This document shows positions 34,036 through 46,449 of a DNA stretch of 64,000 nt, one piece after another. The translations under genes were made by a program, and so were the position numbers. Each line of letters starts with the position of its first letter. Within the stretch, counting starts at the first letter, position 1. Where the stretch lies: contig JAJEKV010000014.1 in NCBI GenBank assembly GCA_021234155.1, positions 18,260,652-18,324,651 of the forward strand. The letters run 5' to 3'. The DNA is from Isoetes taiwanensis (Eukaryota > Streptophyta > Lycopodiopsida > Isoetales > Isoetaceae). The notes under the pieces are model-generated. The model saw nothing but the letters and a program-made list of their open reading frames with translations. It was not told where the DNA came from and did no database searches.

Positions 34036-36170
34036 ATGGGGATAGCATATAGTGCAAGTTTAAATGGAAAAACAATATGGATGGAAGCGATGGATGCATG
34101 TGAACTAGCCTTAACAGGTTGGGATGGGCAGTCTAAGGATACCTGCCCGTATGTTTGCCCTCAAGGGAATCGGTTGCTTAATATGTGCATAAGACTCAAT
34201 TTGAGAATATGCAACGCGATCTCAAGGTTCCGATCATCAGAAGAATGCACTAGTCCGGGGGTTAGTAGTAGAGGAAACAGTGTTGTGGATTACATTCTTG
34301 CAAGTGAATGCTCAATAGACACATCTCTTCTTCCCATGTAGGTGATGCCTGAGTGGAGTCTGATCATGTACAAGTTTTGCTAACACTTCAGGCTGCTTCC
34401 TTTTCTAGAATCTCATTACTCTTACAGGGCTGCATGTGAGGCACGCTTGCAATAGACAATATGGCCAGACAAAGCTTGTAAGCTCAATAACGCTCTTACC
34501 TCGCTTCTCCTTGAGTCCATAAAAGAATGCTTTGTGCTTAAGGGACTTCCATGTAATTCCTGCTTTGATAATGAATGTAAAGAACTGAGACAGAATTGAA
34601 GGTGGCAGATGATAGATCTAAGAATATGGACAAAAAGGAGTACAAGAAATTGATACTAGAAAATAAAAGAATATTTGCAGATAAAAAATAAGAGGAAGAA
34701 CTGCTAATCATCCTAGGAAATATTGGAACCGTTTGAATGGTAGAAAGTAGGATTTCAAATGGAGTACCGAATTTCTTTGTATTTGTACCAGTGTCATCAT
34801 AGTTGTTATGGGGTTAATTCTTCCCATCTGGCCCTTTGAGGGGTCCTTAATAAAGTTTTTGTACCATTCATTATTGGAGGGGAGGGGGGCAGCAGAGGCA
34901 AGCAAAGTTAGAAGTGTGCAATCTGATGCAGCAAGTTAGCACTCTCTACCATGATCCCAGGGGTAAACGATCATATGGAAAAGAGTCTAGAGAAACTCAT
35001 CATTATGGAAGAAGAAAAGAAGTCACAGAAGGTATAATGAGACTATCGAATGATAAGGCAGCTGATCCAATTGGACTAGTGGTTGAAATGGTAAAGTGGG
35101 CAGGAGATTCAGTAGTTAGGGTGATAACGAAGATGTTCAATGCTGCAATGCATGAAAGGTTCTGTTGTCTTGGCAATTGAATAGTGTGTCATTCCAATAC
35201 ACAAATCTGGGGATGAGACTAATCCTAATGACTACATGATGATAATGATAAGTAGTCTATTTGCAAAACTTTTTGCCACCATTTTGGAAAGAAAAATCAG
35301 CAAGTAGATAGAGGAAAACAATGTTAGAGCGAATAGGATCATGCAGGGTTTAGATCTCAGAGGTGTGCCTTAGATCACTTGCTCACCTTCCATGTGTTGA
35401 TGGAATCAGTGAAAGGCACAAAAAAACCTATATTTGCAACCTATGTAGATCGTACAAATGCTTTTGATATGAACCTTTGGTCAAGAATGAACATGTTAGG
35501 GATTTTCAAGACTCTCCAGAATGCAGTGGCTACTGTATATGAAAAGGTTCTTGTGCAGCTATCTTTCCCCCTTGCAAACGAATGTGATGATATAGTTGTG
35601 AGTAATATTGATGTGAAACAAGGATGCCTGCTCTCTCCTACTCTCTTTAGAATGTTTATTGATGAGTTAGAAAGTTGGATCACTTCATATGATGGAGATG
35701 GTCCTGTTCTTATTAGATACACAATTCTTCTACTATTGTTTGAAAGCCATGTTTGCACTTCAAAAAAATGCGATAAAGCTAGAATACTAGATTCTGGTAT
35801 CAAGTCCTTAGTTGAATCAGTAATCTTGTATGGAATTGAGATCTGGAGACCAAGTTTGTGGTTAGACATGTGGAAACGAATAGAACAAATTCAAAAAAAG
35901 TTTCTTTTGACAGAACTAGGAGACAAATCTCAGATGCCTTATGAGATGATGCTAGCATAGACTGGTATGTTACCCTTAGAATGTGAAGGCTTATATCAAA
36001 CGCTAATATATCTTAATAAGGTCCAAGAACTGCAAGAAGATAGTGTGCCGCGTTTAGCACTTGAACGTGATGGTTGGTAAATGTACAAAAATGGGCTGCA
36101 AGATGAGCTTGCAACACATCCTTGTCTTCATAAACTACGGCATGTGCAACCAAGCATGTTATCTAGAGGC
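34036..36170 (+). pseudogene. LINE with endonuclease and reverse transcriptase, decayed
   Basis: The endonuclease half (34036-34341) matches copy 1. Downstream, past the duplication edge, RT landmarks follow: IMRLSNDKAADPIGLVVEMV near 35035, PIHKSGDETNPNDY near 35195, LTFHVLMESVKGTKKPIFAT at 35379, VKQGCLLSPTLFRMFIDELE near 35615 and LVESVILYGIEIW, WKRIEQIQKKFLL near 35860. The catalytic YADD segment is deleted between 35720 and 35760. Many stops and shifts make it a pseudogene. Confidence 0.8.
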
Positions 36171-36373
36171 AAGAACTAAAAAAGCACTACGTGCCAAAAG
36201 AACTTTCCCCTCTTATTATGTAGCGTGAGATGAATTGGAACGTCATCACTAAATGGGTCCATTCCATTTGCTTGTAGAAAACCTGATCGGCCTGCTAAAT
36301 AACGCATTGGATGGACTGGCTCTTTCAACCCGATCGTCAGGCGGGCCAAATCATGTTTAAAAATGTTTAAAAA

Positions 36374-36376
<3 letters not shown>

Positions 36377-36436
<60 letters not shown>
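36377..36436. repeat. (CA)30 microsatellite
   Basis: Sixty bases of pure AC repeat following an A run. Confidence 0.98.
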
Positions 36437-36440
<4 letters not shown>

Positions 36441-36751
36441 TTTTTTGGGATGCCTAGATTCCATCCAAAATCTTCATTCTAATTAAGCAATAAAACCCTG
36501 CAGTTGAAGCCGCTTCAAGAACGACATTGCCTTGAAAGCAACATCATCTTCACCTATCCTGAATATAGAGGTATCCAACCAAAATAAACTGGCCAAGAAA
36601 CCCTATCTAAGCTAATACTTTTTCAAACCATAGCGAAGAAACTCTATCTGGACTAATACCTTTTTAAATCCTATTTTCTGCCATCAACATTATACATACT
36701 CTCATATGAATGCCACAAAATCAAGCATATACTATAATAGTTCGTGATATA

Positions 36752-38475
36752 TTGAGCAACATCTAATTGATATATGTTATATGTCTTCAAGCTACGGTTG
36801 ATTGAAGGTTGATATTTATGAGGGGGTTAATGCTTCATTCGAGCAGGTTCTCTATAATAGTCCCAATTTTTACATCATGGCTAAACTTATTTTTTCTGAT
36901 TGCCGCTTGGTCAGTAGCTTATGAAATGGTCATGAGTCTTTACTGAACGTAGGCATGAAAAAGAACGATGAACAGGGCTTTAAGAGGATTAACCAAGTGT
37001 AGTGTCACTAAGTGGACTCGGTGAAGTGTGCATAAAGCAGGCCCAGGTTCAGAATGCAAAGGTTGATTTTTTCTCCTAAAGTTATATTTATTTCTTATTT
37101 GACAAGACGAGTAGGAGAAGCATATATCTTGGGCATAGACTGGAACCTTTCAAGTAAGCTCATCTTAGATCATCTAATGTGTTGTAACTGTTGTAATTGG
37201 CCAAGCTTTGGGATAAATCTTAACTTCATTCATGTATATATGCCCATGTGTAAATAAAAAATGCTTCATTCAAACTATCTGACTTTGTTCGATATTGGTT
37301 TCTCATTTAGATGTGCAGAGATATTTGAAGTTATTTGAGCAAGATAGCACAAGTTTATTATTACATCTCTAAATCAGCTTTTGTTCCAATTTTGTTCTTA
37401 GAAACTGGGGCCTCTTTCACCATAAAAGTACTGCTATTTCAGCAGTGAGATAGTAATCTATTCCAATGATAAAAATGTAGTTCCTTTCTTCTTGCACTAG
37501 CCTCATCATGGGAAAGGGCCTATACATGCTGTTACTAAATGACTTTGTGTTATTATTATGCCACTTTGTAGATGTTGAAGGGAAGGTTGTATAGCTACTA
37601 CTCTTGGTACAAATATCGTAGCTCGGGGGTGTGGTCTTAGATGTTAGGCTTGGTGGACTAGTATGAGTGTCTAAGTTTGGCAAATTATTGGCAAGCCAAG
37701 GCAATAAAGGCAACCTATGGTATATATTTAACTATGATGCTAAAAAGGCTTGCAAAATAGAAAGGGCTAAAGTCGTAGCAGAGGTCTATAAATAGAAGCT
37801 GAACTTTAATTACACATATCTCTGCAACTAGAGATCAGATTTGGGCGATTTCTACTTCTTGAAACCGACTTGAAATGTAGTTTTTGAATTTGTACAACAC
37901 TTCATCTAATTCGTCCAAACAAGAGATATATAGATGAAAGAGTGACAAGGGATCAAAGAAGACTGCTCTACTTCTTCGCTTTTGAATCTAATTCAAAGAA
38001 AGCCATTACTTTTTCTTAGAGCTTCTGCTATTCTTGTTAAATAACCTACTACTATCCCTTAGCCTAACTCTTGGTGTTTTATGTTGTGGACTGCTAGCTC
38101 GAGAGAGAAGCTACTAGTGGAAGCTGATTGTCAGGCCTTGCCATAATTTTGCCAGTTCTTAGCACGGAATGACCCAGTTAGATGGTAAACTACCATAGAT
38201 TGGTTATTGTATCTAGACCTAGCTCTAGTTTTGGTGAACTAGAGCTTGGCCAATCTGAGTTATTCGTGTAACTCGTACCTTGTATTTATTTGACATGTGT
38301 TTATTTGACCCATTACTTCAAATAGAGATCTTTTTGTCATTGCTAACAGTTTGATTGTGGATTATATAGCAATCCTAGATGAATTACAGATTGCGAGACC
38401 ATGAATTGTCTGAAGAAGTCTTGACTAAGGGTTTCGAGATATAAAAGGTATGGTTCATTGGTGTGATCCATAACA
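36752..38475 (+). repeat. Long LTR of an unclassified LTR element, copy R1
   Basis: Ends CCATAACA and is followed by a tRNA-Met primer site. It has a TATA box (TATAAATAG) near 37783. Its sequence recurs inverted at 40132-41500 and in parts at 39693-39955 and 45548-46282. The left edge is uncertain; similarity to the inverted copy begins at GAGCAACATCTAATTG. Confidence 0.7.
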
Positions 38476-38476
38476 A

Positions 38477-38490
38477 TTGGTATTAGAGCT
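38477..38490 (+). other. Primer binding site of R1
   Basis: TTGGTATTAGAGCT differs by one base from the common TGGTATCAGAGC site and directly follows the LTR end. Confidence 0.7.
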
Positions 38491-39500
38491 AAGCTATTCT
38501 TGATGTTTGCAAGTCATCCGGTTGGCACTAGAGATTGCAAACTGGAATAGAGATTCTTATTCTGGCTATTCTTGAGGTTTGCAAGTCAACTAGTTGGTGC
38601 TGGTGATTGCAAACTGGAATAGAAACCCTTATCATAAGAACCCAAATAATTTCTCTCTATGAATTTAATTTATTTGATCTATTCTTACTAATCCGTTCCT
38701 CTCAAAAACAAGAGAGCCTTCTAAAGTAGCCCTTGAATATCTGTATGGCAAACTTTTTTTGTTGCAGGAAACGTATATGTAGGTACAGGTGATTCAAAAT
38801 ACGCAGTGGGAACTGAGCCTATCCTACCTTATCAATCCATTTCGTTTTGCCAAAATGAATCTTCTTTAAATCAAGCCTAACCAAAACTAACAAGCCATCT
38901 CCTTGGCCAGGATGGATCTCTGATTCAACTCTTCATATATCTACGGTCGACGAATCTATTTCTATTCAAACTAATCCCAAAGCCCGAACAATGTAAATTG
39001 TATCACTATGAGTCCCATTGTTTGTAGTTGCTGGTGACTAGAGTTTGCTTGTCAGCAATTGTGGTTAAAAAAAATAGAGGATAGAGAACCTATTATATCT
39101 TTATGGAGTGGTTGGAGCCACTAGTGAAATTGTAGATTCAATTTTATGATTTTAATGCTTCCTTCTTATGGTTCTTCATGCCATTAATAACTGTATAATA
39201 TTATGGTTGGTGCCATACGTAATTGATATTAATGGATGACATTGAAAATTTTAGATATCTAAAAATTTGAGCAGTAACTGGTGCTACTGGTTGAGGAAGG
39301 TGCTTCAACAAAAAATCCACTATTCTTTCTTAAATCTTACCATTCTTAGAACTTAGAAGTCTACTTTTAGTTAATTATCTTGATAAATGTCTTTCAATTC
39401 AATCTTTTCAATAACTTACTCTGCCTTAGCCTTGAAATTGTGATTGAAGTAGACAGTTGGTATTATTTATGAGATCATAACCCTAGCCTTTGGACCCTGA
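38491..39500. other. Leader-like DNA after R1, no coding region seen
   Basis: Follows the primer site. It contains two copies of a block with TTGCAAGTCA and GATTGCAAACTGGAATAGA. No gag or pol can be recognised, so the element is deleted or non-autonomous. Confidence 0.5.
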
Positions 39501-39628
39501 AATGGATTGAGTTGGTGCTCATGTACAATTAGATTGAGTTGGTGCTCATAAACATATGGATTGAGTTGGTGCTCATGTACAAATGGATGGAATGAGTTGG
39601 TGCTCATATGACACAAATTGAGTTGGTT
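39500..39628. repeat. Tandem repeat of about 28 bp
   Basis: At least five units around GATTGAGTTGGTGCTCAT with variable linkers. Confidence 0.8.
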
Positions 39629-39692
39629 TTCAATTTTTGGTTGACGGATACAACTGAGGTCAGTTGCTTCCCAGAAAGGAAGGAATTGATAC

Positions 39693-39955
39693 GAATATGG
39701 TCGCTCGAGGGTGTGGTCTTAGATGTTAGTATTGGTGGACTAGCATGGGTGTCTAAGTTTGGCAAATTATTCGCAAGGCAAGGCAATAAAGGCAACCTAT
39801 GGTCTATATTTTGTTACTATGGTGCTAAAAACGCTTGCAAAATAAAAGGGGCTAAAGTCGCAGCAGAGGTCTATAAATAGAAGCTGAACTTTAATTACAC
39901 ATATCTTCACAACTAGAGATCGGATTTGAGTGATTTCTACTTCTCTGGACCACTT
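39693..39955 (+). repeat. Partial LTR, copy R2
   Basis: Matches R1 from TGTGGTCTTAGATGTTAG through TATAAATAG to GATTTCTACTTCT, then breaks into DNA (ATTGCAACAAATGC...) that also flanks copies R3 and R4. Confidence 0.7.
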
Positions 39956-40131
39956 ACACCTTGGCTCATATTGCAACAAATGCAGACGGCCAGGCATTTA
40001 ATTTTAGAAATCATGCAATGCATACTGAAAATGGTCATACTATGAACAAACGTACAAAATCAACATCCTATTCCAAGGATTCATTAAGAGCGATATCCAG
40101 ATCGAATAACATTAAAAATAAATGTCAGAGT

Positions 40132-41500
40132 TGTCATGGATCGCATCAATGAACCATACCTTTTATATCTCAAAACCTTTACGCAGGGTACGAGTTACAC
40201 GAATAACTCAGATTGGCCAAGCTCTAGTTCACCAAAACCAGAGCTAGGTCTAGATACAATAACCAATATATGGTAGTTTACCATCCAACCGGGTCATTCC
40301 GTGCTAAGAACTGGCAGAATTATGGCAAGGCCTGACAATCAGCTTCCACTAGTGGCTCCTCCCTCGAGCAAGCATTCCTCAACATAAAACACCAAGAGTT
40401 AGGCTCAAGGATAGTAGTAAGAACAAGAATAGCGGAAGCTCTAAGAAAAAGTAATGGCTTTCTTTGAATCAGATTCAAAAGCGAAGAAGTAGAGCAGTCT
40501 TCTTTGATCCGTTGTCACTCTTTCATCTATATATCTCTCATTCGGACGAAGTAGATGAAGTGCTGCACGAATTCAAAAACTAGACTTCAAGTCGGTTCCA
40601 GAGAAGTAGAAATCGCCCAAATTTGATCTTTAGTTGCGGAGATATGTGTTATTAAAGTTCAACTTCTATTTATAGACCTCTGCTGCGACTTTAGCCCTTT
40701 TTATTTTGCAAGCCTTTTTAGCATCGTAGTTAAATGTAGACCATATGTTGCCTTTATTGCCTTGCCTTGCCAATAATTTGCCAAACTTAGACACTCAGAC
40801 AAGTCCACCAAGACTAACATCTAAGACCACACCCTCGAGCTACCATATTCATATCAAGAGTAGTAGCTACACAACCTTCCCTTCAACATCTATAAAGTGG
40901 CATAATAATAACACAAAGCTAATTAGTAGCAGCAGGTTTATTCTATTCTATTCTATTCCCATGATGAGGCTAGCACAAGGAGAAAGGAACTATGTGTTCA
41001 TCATCGGAATAGATTGCTGTCTCACTGCTGAAATTACCTTTATGGTGAAAGAGGCCTCAGTTTCTAAGAATAAAATTGGAACAAAGCTGATTTAGAGATG
41101 CAATAATAAACTCCTGCTATCTTGCTCAAATAACTTCAAACATCAACAGTTGCAGCAAATAGGAAATAGATATAACTTTAGGAGAAAAAATCAACCTTTG
41201 CATTCTGAAGCTGGGCCTGCTTTATGCACACTTCACTGAGCCCATTTAGTGCCACTACACTTGGTTAATCCTCATGCATTAAAGCAGTGTTCATCTTTCT
41301 TTTTCATGCCTGCATTCAATAAAGATTCCTGACCATTTCATAAGCTATTGACCAAACAGCAATCAGAAAAAATAAGTTTAGCCATGATGTGAAAATCAGG
41401 ACTATCATACAGAACCTGCTTGAATGAAGCATTAATCCCCTCATAAATATCAACCTTTAATCAACCATAGCTTGAAGACATATAACATATATCAATTAGA
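40132..41500 (-). repeat. Long LTR, inverted copy R3
   Basis: Reverse complement of R1 with several indels. Its LTR end lies at 40132 (TGTCATGG on the plus strand), but no primer site follows there, so this is the outer side of a solo or rearranged LTR. The two arms R1 and R3 form an inverted repeat with about 1.7 kb between them. Confidence 0.75.
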
Positions 41501-41669
41501 CGTTGCTCTGTACGTACAAAATAAAACTTCTGGACATATAAACTCCAAAAATACATATTTTAGCGTAAAAATCATATTTCTTATATTTTTCCCTTACCAG
41601 TCGGGTTTTTTTTTTTTTTTTTCTCTCCTTCGTGTAAGCGAAACCACACTTTTGCTTGCGCGAAAGACT

Positions 41670-41742
41670 TTTCACGTAAGCGAAATAGAGGTTTCACATC
41701 TTTTTTTTTTTTTTTTTTTTTTTGTATTTCGCTTACGTGAAA
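41670..41742. repeat. 18-bp perfect inverted repeat around a T run
   Basis: TTTCACGTAAGCGAAATA (41670-41687) and its exact reverse complement (41725-41742) flank a 37-base spacer that contains 23 T. A related GTAAGCGAAAC lies at 41634 after another T run. Confidence 0.85.
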
Positions 41743-41749
41743 CACTTTC

Positions 41750-42300
41750 CGCGTGCCAGGCCCTTTACAGGCATAATGTCCTCCTAATAGATGCTCTTAA
41801 AATTAAAGCAATTTTCCCTTAAAATTATATAGCATACTCCTCTGTTTTTTGCCATCTCTATGCTTGAGAAAAAAATATATCAATTTCTTTCAAAAGATTG
41901 GATGGTTGGGCTCACGCAAGTTATTTGTTTTGTCTCCTATGAGGTAATTGTTCCCACTGTGGTTTTTATTTTTGTTGATACTATTATGCACCTCAACAGA
42001 TGGTTTAGTTAGATATGTATCATTTTTGTCTTGTTTCGTCTATAATTGGATGTTGCACAATGTTCATCGTTGTTTTTATAAAATGATGTGTATAGTTTCA
42101 ATAGTTCAAATTGTTCGTCCTCGCCGTTGTTTGCTATAGCAGAAGTTGGTTTTAGATAACTTTGTTTTTGCATCAAATTTGGTATCTATATTTCAAGAGT
42201 TCGGTATTCCATTAGTCTCAATTTGGTGCTTTGCTCCATTCATTTGATTGCTTTTAATTGGTTTTATTTGCTTCTTTTAGGAGTCCCTTTAATTTGATGT
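41750..42300. other. T-rich spacer, no gene
   Basis: I see no coding region. The LINE begins near 42320. Confidence 0.4.
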
Positions 42301-42319
42301 GGACCTCCTAGCTTACACA

Positions 42320-43626
42320 CGTCAATTTGGCCAAGACTAAGGTGGTTCTCATATCATCCTCATGTCAGCCGAGGATCCCCTCCTTCAGTTACCGAGGGCG
42401 TGTGGAAGTAGCATCCACATACAAATATTTGGGAGTGGAGTTTCCTTCTAATATGCACTGGGACACATCCATACGGCTACGAGTGACGGCGGGCTGGAAG
42501 GCACTATATGCAATGCAAAACAATAGTCATAGAGCATAGTTGTATGATTGGGCCCATCAATCACACCTATTCAAGGTCTTAGTGGAGCCTGTCCTTTTAT
42601 ACGGGGTTGAAGTATGGGGCCCAGTAGTATCCCTCGCTACCTGGAATGACTTGGAGCAGGTGCAGAAAGCCTTCTTGGTACGAGCGCTAGGGGTGAAGTC
42701 CACAGTCCCATATCAAATTCTACTGCAGGAGACGGGATTCTTGCCTCTTCAGACGACCCTTGATCGCCACATTGTCTATTTTCAGAAGATGGTCAATATG
42801 GACAATGCTCGTCTCCCTAATCTAGCTTATATCATGGCAATAGGGCTGCAGCGCCTCAAGGCCTGCTGGAGGGAAAAGAGAGCTCAATGGTTGGCTAGAT
42901 GGAATGTGCAGAAGCACAGGTGCATACATGTGCAAACAGCAGATCGCCATAGCTTGAGGCAATATCTTGACGCTTGCTTCCTCAGCAAGCTTTGGGATGC
43001 CAGTGCCCTTGAACAGGTCAAGACAGCACACTACCAATGCCACATAAATCCCACGTTGAAACGAGGCCCGCAATGCTACCTGCGTACCCACTTGCCTATG
43101 AAAAGGCGCAGACTCATTGCCTCCATTCGCACAGGGGCACACCATCTTCGAATTGAGACTGGCAAATGGGTTTGTGAGCCACGCCAGGATAGACTCTGTC
43201 AATGCTGCCAAATGGGAGTCATTGAGGATGAATCTTATACCCTTCAAAGCTGCCCAGCATATGATCAAATTCCGGACGGCTTATCTTGGTTGGTCAGGGC
43301 CTGGCGGCCGCCACATGTGATATTGAGCACGCGTCTTCCGATGCGAGGTCTTTGGGATCGTACCTTCAGGAGGTTATAGACATGCGAAATCAGCTATGTC
43401 CTCGGGCACACACTCGACATGTATATATAAATTTATTTCATGATGATGTATACTTGTACACTTTGACAAAGATTCTTTATTATTTGCCCGCGGTTTTCCC
43501 TCGAAATCCCTTGGGGGGTGGTGGTTAACCCGACGATAATAAGTTTGTTGCGGCTCTCATGCTGGGTCCCATAGGCCGATTGGTCTCAATGGACGATAAA
43601 AAATCATTCTTATTCATTCTTATTGG
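42320..43626 (+). pseudogene. LINE reverse transcriptase C-terminal part and 3' end
   Basis: Second close relative of 7640-8850. It encodes YKYLGVEFPSNMHWDTS, GWKALYAMQNNSHRA, then TAG, then LYDWAHQSHLFKVLVEPVLL and onward to 43379. The stop at 42537-42539 replaces a Lys codon of the other copy. The C-terminal zinc motif (CQCCQMGVIEDESYTLQSCP) is intact here. A frameshift near 43270 moves the last segment (SYLQEVIDMRNQLCPR) to another frame. The 3' end is GGGTCCCATAGGCC, GGTCTCAATGGACGATAAAA, then degenerate TATTC repeats. The catalytic RT core is missing, so it is dead. Confidence 0.9.
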
Positions 43627-44520
43627 TTCCTTTAACTCAATACTCTATTTTGCCCCATTTTTGCTACGTTTGTTCGTGAAATCCATTGGTTATAAGTGTT
43701 GCACGTGTTTCATTAGTCCAATTTATTTTTTCATAAGCATTTGTCCCATTTCACTTTTGTTTCATTTAACTCCTTTTGTTCAGGGGCTCCTTGGCTTTTT
43801 AATTCTTAGTTCTCCTGTTCTACTTTATTTCCTCCATTTAATCTAATTGTTCTATTAATCGGGTGCACACCATTGCTTCATTAATTTCCTATTTTACACA
43901 TTAGTTTCGATATGCCTTATTCATCCATTCTTCACCATTCTTTGTAATAGTTTCTCACCATTTTTTCTTCAGTTTTGTAGTCCAATTTATTAGTCTCATC
44001 TTTTTCATTATATTATTTTGCTCCACTTATCAAGTCTATGTCTTATTTGCTCCTTCAAATTTATGTTTTGTTCCATTTGCTTCTTTAGTTCCATATTTCT
44101 TTTTTTATCTTATATCTTTTATTCTTACGTATCCATTTGTCCATTAATTCCATATTCCCATGCTTCATTTGCAACGTGCTTGAACCATTGTTTCTATATT
44201 TTATAGTTCTTTTTTGTTCTTACATCATATTTGGTCCTATGTTTTGGGTTTCTGGCCATTAGTTTTATTATTTTTATTTTGTTATTTCATTTTGCTCTGT
44301 CATTTCATTTAGTTATTTTTGTCCCATTTGCTCTATTTATTATTTTGTATGTTGCATTTTGATCCTTTAGATTATATTATGCTTCATATTGTTGCATTTT
44401 TATCCTTTAATTTTATTATATTCCATATTGTCATATTAAATCTTGTTCATTTTTCCATGGTTGTTCCATTTGTTCTACTAGTGCCTCTAGTCTTTGATAG
44501 TCATGTCACTAGGCTTGCTT

Positions 44521-44655
44521 TCCCTTGAAAACCTTTCGAGGCAGGGGTTTTTTAATCCTAGTAGTAATGATTGTACTAGCCCATTGTATGGGTCCCATGA
44601 CCTATTGGTCTCCGTGGACGTTAAAAAAACTATTCTATTCTATTCTATTCTTTCA
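44521..44655 (+). mobile_element. LINE 3' tail, first of a pair
   Basis: About 130 bp: CCCTTGAAAACCTTTCGAGG, GGGTCCCATGACC, TCCGTGGACGTTAAAAAAAC, then TATTC repeats. Identical to the next entry except for one base that I can see (TCTCCG/TCTTCG). Confidence 0.85.
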
Positions 44656-44760
44656 TTTCACTAGCTTTGCACTGTATTAGTCTGATAGTGTTCTTTTTTA
44701 CTGAGCCCTCAGTAGTCATTATCTAAGCTTGTCTAGTATCATCATTACTGCAAAGGTTTT

Positions 44761-44890
44761 TCCCTTGAAAACCTTTCGAGGCAGGGGTTTTTTAATCCTA
44801 GTAGTAATGATTGTACTAGCCCATTGTATGGGTCCCATGACCTATTGGTCTTCGTGGACGTTAAAAAAACTATTCTATTCTATTCTATTT
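44761..44890 (+). mobile_element. LINE 3' tail, second of a pair
   Basis: Direct repeat of 44521-44650, offset by exactly 240 bp. Near identity suggests a local duplication or two recent insertions. Confidence 0.85.
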
Positions 44891-45547
44891 TTGTTTCCTT
44901 ATTGTGGTTTTGTTCTTTATTTCCATGTATGCCATAACTCCTTTAGCTCTCCATTAGTTCTTTTAGTGTAATTGATGTTCATTTTTGCATGCAATAGTTC
45001 TTTTTAATCTATTATTCTCTTAGCTCTACTTTGTACCATTGGTTCTTTACTTCTTTTGCTTCATTCTTCTATTTATTTCAATTGTTCTATTTGTTACTGG
45101 TTCCATTTGCTCTAATTTGTTGGCTCCTTCACTTGCAATTAACCCTAATCCTTCATCGTTCCATGTTCAATTTGTTCTTTTTGCTTTAGTATATTGAAAT
45201 TTCAAGCTCAATTGCTTCTGACTTTGGGTGGCAAACTTGGAGGTCTTTGAGGAATTGGTGGTAAAGACGATGCTTACTAGATCAATATTTTCATTAACAA
45301 TATGTATAACAAACTGAATAAAAGAGAAATGTAAGCAATGATGCTACTACATCAGCTAAGCTTTATATACTGCATCATAAAGGAGTAGAGGATTTACCAA
45401 GGTTCCGAATTAATAATATTAGTACATGAGGGGAAAAAGGAAAGAAGACAAGGAATGCGGCAATAAATATTATGAGAAGTTTCTAATGACTTGCTACAAA
45501 CATGGAATGAGTAATTCCAACTGCTGGTTGGAGCTCACTAGGTTTTT

Positions 45548-46282
45548 AAATCATGGCTAAACTTTTTTTTTTTTTTATTGCCGCTTGGTCAATAGCTTAT
45601 GAAATGGTCAGGAATCTTTATTGAATGTAGGCATGAAAAAGAACGATGAACACGACTTTAATGCACTAGGATTAACCAAGTGTAGTGTCACTAAAGGGAC
45701 TCAGTGAAGTGTGCAGGCCCAGCTTCAGAATGCAAAAGTTGATTTTTCTCCTAAAGTTATATCTATTTCTTATTTCACAAGACGAGTAGGAGAAGCACAT
45801 ATCTTGGGCATAGACTGGAACCAGATCATCCTTTCAAATAAGCTCATCTTAAATCATCTAATATGCTACAACTGGTGTAATTAGCCAAGCTTTGTGATAA
45901 ATCTTAACTTCATTCATGTGTATGCCCATGTGTAAATAAAAAATGTTTCATTCAAACTATCCGACTTTGTTTGATGTGGGTTACTTATTTAGGTGTGCAG
46001 AGATGTCTGAAGTTCTTTGAGCAAGATAGCACGAGTTTATTATTATGTTTCTAAATCAGCTTTGTTCCAATTGTGTTCTTAGAAACTGAGGTCTCCTTCA
46101 CCATAAAAGTACTGTCATTTCGGCAGTGAGATAGCAATCTATTCCGATGATGAAAATGTAGTTCCTTTCTCTTTGCACTAGCCTCATCATGGGAAAGGGC
46201 CTATACCTGCTGTTACTAAATGACTTTGTGTTATTATTATGCCACTTTGTAGACGTTGAAGGGAAGGTTGTGTAGCTACTAC
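45548..46282 (+). repeat. Partial LTR, copy R4
   Basis: Matches R1 36890-37600 (AATCATGGCTAAAC to AGGTTGTGTAGCTACTAC). It ends abruptly at CCTGACATTTATTTTTAATG, the same flanking sequence found in inverted form beside R3 at 40105-40130. Confidence 0.7.
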
Positions 46283-46449
46283 CCTGACATTTATTTTTAA
46301 TGTTATTTCGATTTGGATATCGCACTTGATGAATCCTTGGAATAGGATGTCGATTTTGTACTTTCGTGTCATACTATGACCATTTTCAGTATGCATTGCA
46401 TGCTTCGTAAAATGGAATGTCTGGCAGCCTGCATTATTGCAATCTGAGC

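Larger units (their letters stand above)
30407..34651 (+). repeat. Tandem duplication, unit 2 (4.25 kb)
   Basis: Direct copy of 26349-30404. Differences include about 70 extra bases near 31077-31146, a C/G homopolymer block at 31421-31440, and a LINE-tail insertion at 32279-32431. The LINE sequence continues past its right edge, so unit 2 holds the original right flank and unit 1 the original left flank. Confidence 0.93.
43627..45190. repeat. T-rich cryptically simple DNA
   Basis: Over 1.5 kb of sequence made of recurring words such as TTTGTTCCATTTGCTCC and TTTTATTATTTT with no fixed period. It starts right at a LINE TATTC tail and encloses two more LINE tails. It may be an old, scrambled microsatellite expansion. 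Confidence 0.6.

Noticed and set aside
36176-36436. Minus-strand ORF starting with a long Cys-Val repeat
   Set aside because: It is only the translation of the CA microsatellite.
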